This document shows, piece by piece, positions 57,131 to 64,000 of a stretch of DNA of 64,000 bases (positions are counted from its first letter, which is position 1; every line of letters starts with the position of its first letter). The notes beneath the pieces were generated by a model. The model did not search any database. It was not told the DNA's origin and saw nothing but the letters and a program-made list of their open reading frames with translations. This DNA comes from Arctopsyche grandis (lineage: Eukaryota; Arthropoda; Insecta; Trichoptera; Hydropsychidae). The DNA lies in assembly GCF_051622035.1 (NCBI RefSeq), contig NC_135361.1, forward strand, positions 4,779,001 to 4,843,000, written 5' to 3'. The translations under genes were made by a program, and so were the position numbers.

Positions 57131-57990
57131 TATAGTTTATAGTTTTGGACTATTGTGGCATTACAGGAAAAACCTAATGTGCCACAATGGCCTACATTTG
57201 ATAAAGAAGAAAAACGAAAATAAAATAAGTAAAATACATAAAATAAAAAGAAAAAAGCAAAAGCAGAAAAGCATGATAAAATAAAATAAAAAAAGAAAAA
57301 TAATACATAAGAAAAAATGAACAAAGGTGTAAAAATCAAAAATAAAATCCTCAAATCCTATTCTTAGTTTCACATTGAACAAAAAAAAAGGAGAAAGAAA
57401 AAGAAAAAGTAAAATAAAAATTAAAAATAAAATCACAGCGAGGCTCAAATGGAAGAGAGTAGATTAAGATCCCACTAAGACATCACATTCAAATTAAGAA
57501 AATAATGCTAAAATAATATCCGATAATCTACGCTCACCTAGGTGGAAAATATCCCATTCAGGGACGGCAGCAACGATTTCATTGAGAAGTCGAATAGCTC
57601 TTGGAATAGGAGCCATTCGAAAAAGAACTGTGCGAGCAGGAGGTACAACCATCAAATGATGATGTCTACCACGCAAATAGTTATTAAGGACATAAAGTCC
57701 CAACTGTTCCAGCAACAACGGGTATGACGTATTACCACGCAGTAGCTGGAGAACAAAACGAATCGATGAGAAGTTTCTCCGAAGTTCAAGGGAATTATAC
57801 CCAAGCATGCCCAAAAGGAAAGGCGTAGTGTAGAGATATGGGTAGTACCCATACTAATTCTTGTACAGAAAACTAAGAAATGCTTTTTGCACTTTTTCGA
57901 TCATAAGAGAGCAATTTGCTTCATGTGGATTCTACACAATCGCATTATACTCTAGCTTACTTCTAATAAGATATCAAAGCGACCTGAAGA
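57131..57990 (-). mobile_element. Jockey/CR1-type LINE 3' fragment (LINE-E)
   Basis: 57814-57494 encodes MGMLGYNSLELRRNFSSIRF, LLRGNTSYPLLLEQLGLYVL, HHLMVVPPARTVLFRMAPIP and NEIVAAVPEWDIFHLGERRL. A purine-rich 3' UTR (57200-57440, AAAAGAAAAA on plus) ends GTAATGCCACAATAGTCC. The low-complexity frames at 57130-57448 are UTR artefacts. Confidence 0.88.
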
Positions 57991-59699
57991 GTGGAAGTGG
58001 TTCAAATTTTTGATTGGTAGGAGTGTCACTGAACTAACTTACTGAAGCTTATAAAATGCTTGGAAAAACGGTTGAACTAATTTGACGGAATTGACAATTT
58101 CGAACAAGACGAAATAGTTGAACTACGATATTTTACGAACCTATTTTCTTACTAGATTTTATAAGCTATTTTCACCCCAAATCATTTTTGTCTTCCAAAT
58201 CGAAGGTAAGAGCTTTCAAAACTTCGTTATTGAAATAATGAAATAAAAAGTGCATCCACACATTTTGTCATAAAACTTGCGAGGTATGTATCTTATCGAA
58301 TTTGCATTATAGGCTGTCATTATCTCTCATATATATTTTTACTTCAATAATAGGTTATATAATTGATTCTGTATTTGAATACTTATTTAAAGGGGTTCAC
58401 TGAAAAAAAATCGTAAAAAGGTTAAATAAATACCCCTGATCCAATATTTTTAGAATAATTTATGTTATAAATATAATATGAGGATGGCAAAGGCTTAGTA
58501 TTGATAAAGGTTCGTGGCATAATGGAAGTATTGATTGACGGTAAATTGGATGTAAAGTAAAGGGCACGAAATCCATTGTCAAATTCTTCGAATTTCATTT
58601 TGCTCGTCGCCTTGAAAAGCAACTCGAATTTTCATTTTCTTCTATTATTATTCGACTGCAAAAACAACAATCGGATTTCTCTCACAATGAAACAATATTA
58701 TTTCTTCGGAAGTCTGCTTAGAAGTTCTGTGTAGACGAGCGGGAAAAAAACTGTATTTATTCAGTATTTGGATTCAAGTTTATATATAGGTACATATATA
58801 TTTCAAGGCTTGATTTTAATTAAATTTTTACTCATACCAAAGTAATGTTTCAATCGAAAAGGGTCAAGTGAACGATCTGGTAGAATCGACCCCGTTCCGT
58901 TTCAGTAAGTGCAGGGTTACGAGTGCGACACTCGTTCAGACCAAGTTCTAATGGTAGTTGACTTAATAGTAGTTTTGAGCATCTCGAGTGTTCTCCGAAG
59001 GACTTGGCTCACTTTTCGTAATTCTCCAGGCGCATTAACGAAATTATGCCTATTGCGCATTCAGAAACCTACTGGTGTGATTGTGCGCGCACGATTTTGA
59101 AATTAAAGTTGAGCATAATTTTTAACGAGTTCAACGGGCTGAATTTTCATTTAAGTTTACACCACTTTCGTCGAGAATCTGTGTTGTTTACGGAATAGTA
59201 TTTACTTTTCAATTGTTATGAGTAGGCGTTCCGGTATAAGTTTGAACGTGAAACTGAATTTGTCGCATGCTATTCGTTTTTAGGATATCGTTCATAAACC
59301 GATACGTATGTACATATTATGCATTGAATGGAATTACGCCTTAAACAATGGCGACTTAAAAAATAAAAAAAGTTGTACTTGGTCACTAGGCAATATGATT
59401 ATAATCGCCGTAGCGGGATTTTTTCCTCTGAAATATACCAATAATGTGTACATATGAATAAAAATAACGTAGAAAACATTCCCTTTCTAAAAAATGTTTC
59501 GACAAATTTCGATGCAAGACTAAAGATAAATATAGGTATCAAAATCTTTGAAGAAATAAAAAAAAGTTTTTTAAAAACATACCTCTTCTATAATTTGTAT
59601 ATAAAATTATTATTTTGAATAAAAATACCATTATTTTATTTCACTACCGCCATCTACGTTTAAAACTAATAAACAAACGGTGGATAGACGTCAACGCCG
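57991..59699. other. Unannotated stretch
   Basis: An R1-related fragment lies at about 58290-58350 and the unknown repeat shared with 54830-55015 at 58120-58265. Bases 58860-59290 are CpG-richer without a recognised gene. Confidence 0.35.
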
Positions 59700-59875
59700 G
59701 GCAGATTTAAAACGCATCTTACACGATATTTTTGCACCATCGTAATGGCGGAGGATTTACTTATATTGATGACCAAAATGAGCAATATGGCAAAGTATGA
59801 AAACGATCGGATAAGAGGCAAACTTTTTCCTGAATTGTAATCGTAAGTGAAACGTAAAGGAGGTATGTAAAAATA
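59700..59875 (+). repeat. R1 repeat, 5'-truncated copy
   Basis: It retains only the 3' part: ACACGATATTTTTGCACCAT, GACCAAAATGAGCAATATGG and GAAACGTAAAGGAGGTATGT, then A-rich sequence. Confidence 0.82.
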
Positions 59876-60627
59876 TATAATCAATTGAAATAACGCAACA
59901 TTCTTTTATGAAATACTTCAAGTACAGTTATTTGTTTTAAGAATTGAACGTTTCACATCGATATCAAGAGAATAATTGAACCTAAAAAATACACCACTAG
60001 TAAAAGAGTTTTATCAACAAAACTATTAAGTTGAATGATTTAACCTTTGGAGGACGGAGCGTCGAGATCGAACGAGTGTGCCGAACCGGGGTCGAGTAAG
60101 ACCCCAGTATTTTTTAATCAAAATTCAGTTTTTCTCAATACAAATGGGTTCAATATATATCTTATGAATCATTTTATACATCAACATAAAAAGATTTTAG
60201 TCCTTTAGCATGTTTTTGACTATTTTTGTATTAAAAAATAACGGCAAGCATCAACACGCAAACGTACATAGGTAAGGCCAACAGGCGACTGCATGACTCA
60301 ATAGCTACGCGCCCAAAGCGACAAAAACAATAGCTTACGAAAATATAACTGTGTCTTTCTCTCGCATTGATTCATTGATCAACAATAATATGCAAGCGAA
60401 CAGTCAAAAACCTGACTTATATGTAGCTACCGCCTTTAAATTATACGTTGGAACTCAGAAATGTATAAATGTATTTTTTTACGATGTACCCCTTTTCTGG
60501 AATACAAGAAATATAGGGTGTATATCTTTTAAAACCACATAGTTATTACGAAAAACGCAAAAATTGGGACACTTACCCCAATACCCCACTTTGGTGAAGG
60601 AGGATTAATCAAACCAACTAAATAGGT
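59876..60627. other. Unannotated stretch; possible piggyBac-like edge
   Basis: TTAA at 60040-60043 followed by CCTTTGGAGGACGGAGCGTC resembles a piggyBac-type end. No matching inverted end was found. No gene. Confidence 0.3.
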
Positions 60628-61051
60628 ACATATTTATTTATTTACATATTTTTGCCACAGTGAAATAACAGAATACTCTAATGCGTCACTGAGACCAAAC
60701 ATATAAGCATAATACAAGAACTATATAGTATGTATAAGAATTATCGATACACCTGTGTTATAGATAATATTTTTTTTTTTTTTTTTAAAACATATTCAAA
60801 TAGTGGTGACATAGTGGGTAATATGGGTTTTGCCAATTTGATGGAGGAACCGCTTCAACAATGAAATCAGATAACTTGGCAAACTCCGAAAGGAAACGAT
60901 CGACTTGGAGTCACAAACATCCAAGTCTGACCAGCAGCATTTAAGATTATACTCGGAATAAATTCATTTCAATCGAGGTCAGCTCACGGGATCAAACCCG
61001 GTGACCTTTCGGTGCTTAATATCAACGCAATCACCGAGCCACGCTGCTGGC
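60628..61051 (-). repeat. SINE-A copy
   Basis: In reverse the head reads AGCAGCGTGGCTCGGTGATT and GGTTTGATCCCGTGAGC, a clear tRNA-like A and B box. The body has GACTCCAAGTCGATCGTTTC and AAATTGGCAAAACCCATATT. The tail is altered (GACGCATTAGAGTATTCTG). Confidence 0.8.
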
Positions 61052-61688
61052 TTTTGGCTTTATATTTTAAATTTCTTTTGAATGAATTTTCATGTTTTCC
61101 AAGTAGTCATTTTCAATTCATACAACTTATTTATTCATTTTGTCTATAAAATCCGGCATAGATAGTTAAAATAATGAAATGTTTCTTATACCAATTACTC
61201 ATATATGTAAGTGCTATCGAAATGATTGTAGGTTTAAGTCAATTATTGGGCGTGTTTATGTTGTCATTTAAAAGCTGAATAAAAATAATATTGGTGTATG
61301 GGAAAAAAATTTAATTCGTCTTTTTTTTTTTCTTTGTTGATAGAAAATAGGTTTTCAAGGGCAAGATTTACACGACGGAAGACAAATAGGTGGGTTTGTA
61401 CAATATAAAACTCATTTATTAGTCTGAAAGGCTTTCCACGCGACATTGGGGTTAAATAAATTGCTTTGGAAAGCTTTTGCAATGTTTTAATTTAGACGAA
61501 GGGTGTTGCTTACGGATTGCAGGAGTTTAATCAATTTTGTTATTGTTAAAAGAATTATAAAACCATTTTTGAGAAGTTTTAATGCAAAACATAAACACAA
61601 ACGTATTGATTAAAAGAAAACGATCGATCAAATATATGTACAAATTGTTCGTTCAATATAGCTATCAATTTAACTTCAGTAGATTATA
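61052..61688. other. AT-rich stretch, nothing recognised
   Basis: No coding motif. The minus-strand frame at 61264-61482 has no domain. Confidence 0.3.
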
Positions 61689-61910
61689 TCGATGGCTTGG
61701 TGCACAGATATTGTATGTCCATTTTTGAATATATCAAATTTTTCAGTTTGTAGATGCTGGTTTAATTTAAATTTTCCTTTCAAGGTAATTTATGTATACC
61801 GCATAAACTACTTTAAAAATAAAAACCTGAAATATTCCAGCAGCTACAAACTTAAAATTCGCTACAAATTCAAAAATTGGACATACAATATCTGTGCACC
61901 AAGCCATCGA
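61689..61910. mobile_element. Foldback MITE
   Basis: 222 bp with near-perfect inverted ends: TCGATGGCTTGGTGCACAGA and TATTGTATGTCCA. Weaker pairing continues inward to about 85 bp (GTTTGTAGMTGCTGG). No target duplication is evident. Confidence 0.85.
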
Positions 61911-62265
61911 CATTTATGTATAACATAGATAATATTTCATATCAAATACAAAGTAAAAGAATATTAAAAAAACATCGGAAAGACATCTCAAGAACTACAA
62001 AAATGTAGTTTGAGGCTTGTTTTATCAATTCCTAACAGTGCTGTGTGATTATTAAGCATTGTTATTACATATATCAGTTTACTATAACCCTTGCTTATAC
62101 TGATATGGATATAGCTTAATTTAAATTGTGCCTCATCCTTAAATTTTGATTAGGAAAAACTAATATTATCAGGATCATCATAGGTGTTTAAAAAAAGCCA
62201 CTTTTTATGAAAAGGTTCATCATTTTAATGACAAAGAAGAGAACATCAAAGAAGCAGCGGAGACG
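61911..62265. other. AT-rich lead-in to the tandem array
   Basis: 62222-62265 may be the divergent start of the array's source sequence. The frame DKEENIKEAAETVIF here recalls the EEN...V of the repeat unit. Confidence 0.35.
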
Positions 62266-63160
62266 GTCATCTTCAATTGCTGTATAAAACATTGATACTG
62301 TGGAGACTTAAGTAAAAAATAGCAATTGAAAGCAGTGTAAACGATAGCTCAAACTTTAGACATTTCAACAGTATCTGCATATAGCATTCTAAAAGATAAG
62401 CTAAGATCTAAGTAAGTATTCATAGCAATGTTCATAGTGCAGTTTTTAGAGTTGACTTGATTTAAAACACATACATGTATGCTCTGTCATTTTATTTACA
62501 TTTTACGTCATCTTCAGTTGCTGAAGAAAATATTGATACTGTGGAGACTTAAGTGAAAAACAGCAATTGAAAGCAGCGCAAACGATAGCTCAGACCTTAG
62601 ACATTTCAACAGTATCTGCATATAGCATTGTAAAAGATAAGCTTAAATCTAAGCAAGTGTTCATAGTGCAGTTTTTTACAGTTGGTTTGATTTAAAACAC
62701 ATACATGTATGCTCTGTCATTTTATTTACATTTTACGTCATCTTCAGTTGCTGAAGAAAATATTGATACTGTGGAGACTTAAGTGAAAAACGAAAGCAGT
62801 GCTAACGATAGCTCAGACTTTAGACATTTCAACAGTATCTGCATAGAGCATTCCAAAAGATAAGCTAAGATCAAAGCAAGTATTCATAGCAATGTTCATA
62901 GTGCAGTTTTTAGAGTTGGCTTGATTTAAAACACATACATGTATGCTCTGTCATTTTATTTACATTTTACGTCATCTTCAGTTGCTGAAGAAAATATTAA
63001 TACTGTGGAGACTTAAGTGAAAAATAGCAATTTAAAGCAGTGCAAACAATAGCTCAGACTTTAGACATTTCAACATTATCTACATATAGTATTGTAAAAG
63101 ATAAGGTAAGATCTAAGCAAGTATTCATAGCAATGTTCATAGTGCAGTTTGAAGAGTTCA
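62266..63160 (+). repeat. Tandem array of four units of about 235 bp, transposase HTH-like
   Basis: Units begin GTCATCTTCA at 62266, 62507, 62737 and 62971 (spacing 241, 230, 234). Each contains, in broken frames, SSSVAEENIDTVET and then QQLKAVQTIAQTLDISTVSA and YSIVKDKLRSKQV. Spacing and residues resemble the helix-turn-helix DNA-binding part of mariner-type transposases (TEENI..V then TI.EIAE.L.IS..SV..IL...L..RKV). Each unit ends with TTGATTTAAAACACATACAT and ATTTTACG, except the last. It does not encode a full protein. Confidence 0.8.
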
Positions 63161-64000
63161 TTTTAATTACATTTTTTTTAATCTTATCAGTCATCATGTC
63201 TTCAATCTATCAGTTGAGAGCCTCCTACCCCAGTTCAGGTATATAAAATTGTCCAATTTGGATACGTCGACGATAGCATAATAATAATAACGTACGCACA
63301 TTACCGGTAATAATTAGTGATTCAGTGCGTACCCTCCTAGCCATAACCGATACGATGATGATAAATGTGCCGAGGAAATGGGTTTCCGATGTTTGAAGTA
63401 TAATTTTATTTATGTTTGAGATTCGTGCGAATTCCCCGATCGGTGCCGCATAAATAATTCGGGGTTACGAAATCGCATGTACATTACGGGCGAATCCTTG
63501 CGTAGAGGAAATATTTAAGGCATTAACATGCGAGCTGCGGGCTTATTTCCCTCGAAACAAACCCACCTGCTACACCCCACATCCACCCACCCACCCACCC
63601 ATCCGAAGCTTCAACCCTTTCGCACCGAATCGCAAACTACGCACATCCGCTCGAGAGCAATTTTATTTTTATAACGCGCCCATTTTCTTATTAAAAGTCG
63701 TTCCTGTTGTGAATAGTTGCAATGTTTTTACTTTTTATTTTTTAGTAACCGGCATTGCCGAGGATTTTCAAGCCAGGGAATGCTGTGAAAAAGTTCTGAC
63801 ATATTTAAAAACCCGTCTATGGTTTATAATAGGGTGCCGTACCAAATTTGATAGTACATATGTATGAATGTATATAGAAAATAAAAAAATAAATTGAAAA
63901 CTTGGAATTGCTCAGGTGGATTCGCATGGAAGCTAGTTATATTATATTTGTTACATTATCTTCTATTTTAGGCGTTGAAAATTTTGAACTCGATTTTTGA
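63161..64000. other. Unannotated window end with a CpG-richer block
   Basis: Bases about 63260-63690 are CpG-richer, with a CCCA/CCAC tract (63570-63600). No coding motif was recognised. Confidence 0.3.

Noticed and set aside
57130..57448. Phe/Leu-rich open frames resembling membrane proteins
   Set aside because: Produced by the A/G-rich 3' UTR of LINE-E read in reverse.
62266..63160. Tandem units as a repeated-exon gene
   Set aside because: Each unit has in-frame stops and no consistent splice sites. The array reads better as amplified transposon sequence.

Overview
This is nuclear DNA from an insect. It is AT-rich, intron-rich and crowded with degenerate retrotransposons, SINEs, MITEs and TATG/CATA microsatellites. 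The only cellular protein gene I can support is a dpr-family (defective proboscis extension response, zig-8-like) two-Ig-domain cell-surface gene on the minus strand. It is an insect neuronal recognition gene, and its splice phases join perfectly. Six coding exons (28069-27915, 27827-27687, 25408-25315, 14344-14151, 12604-12499, 5490-5318) give 286 contiguous residues with two Ig domains and a hydrophobic C-terminal tail. The signal-peptide and 5' exons were not found and may lie above 28069 or outside the window. The only other cellular gene seen is a complete tRNA-Leu(CAG) at 47457-47540 (+).

Layout. 1-5.3 kb: SINE, LINE and solo-LTR insertions downstream of the dpr stop codon. 5.3-28.1 kb: the dpr gene, whose introns (up to about 11 kb) hold LINE pieces, a TTAA-flanked MITE inside a LINE, a degenerate Tc1-like element, a hAT MITE with nested insertions, and a 580-bp TIR element inside a SINE. 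28.1-64 kb: no further protein-coding exon was recognised. This part holds repeat families, the tRNA, several CpG-richer blocks that may be regulatory (around 30.3, 31.4-31.9, 32.2-32.6, 37.0, 41.0-41.5, 52.5-52.8, 58.9 and 63.3-63.7 kb), and a four-unit tandem array at 62.27-63.16 kb that resembles a transposase DNA-binding segment.

Repeat families, defined only by comparison within the window. SINE-A is tRNA-headed, about 430 bp, roughly ten copies. SINE-B has two copies. A Jockey-like LINE has six copies, four of them with clear target-site duplications. There are two further Jockey/CR1-type LINEs and RTE-type LINEs. R1 is a retroposon-like family of about 600 bp with constant 3' and variable 5' ends. 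LTR, hAT, Tc1-like and TTAA-type MITE elements are also present.

I found no CRISPR array, operon, defence island or other candidate for an undescribed coding system. The most notable observations are the nested insertion histories, the tandem array, an inverted duplication flanking most of the dpr gene body (1-887 versus 26313-27070), and the CpG-rich blocks. Family names come from motif recognition, not database search.
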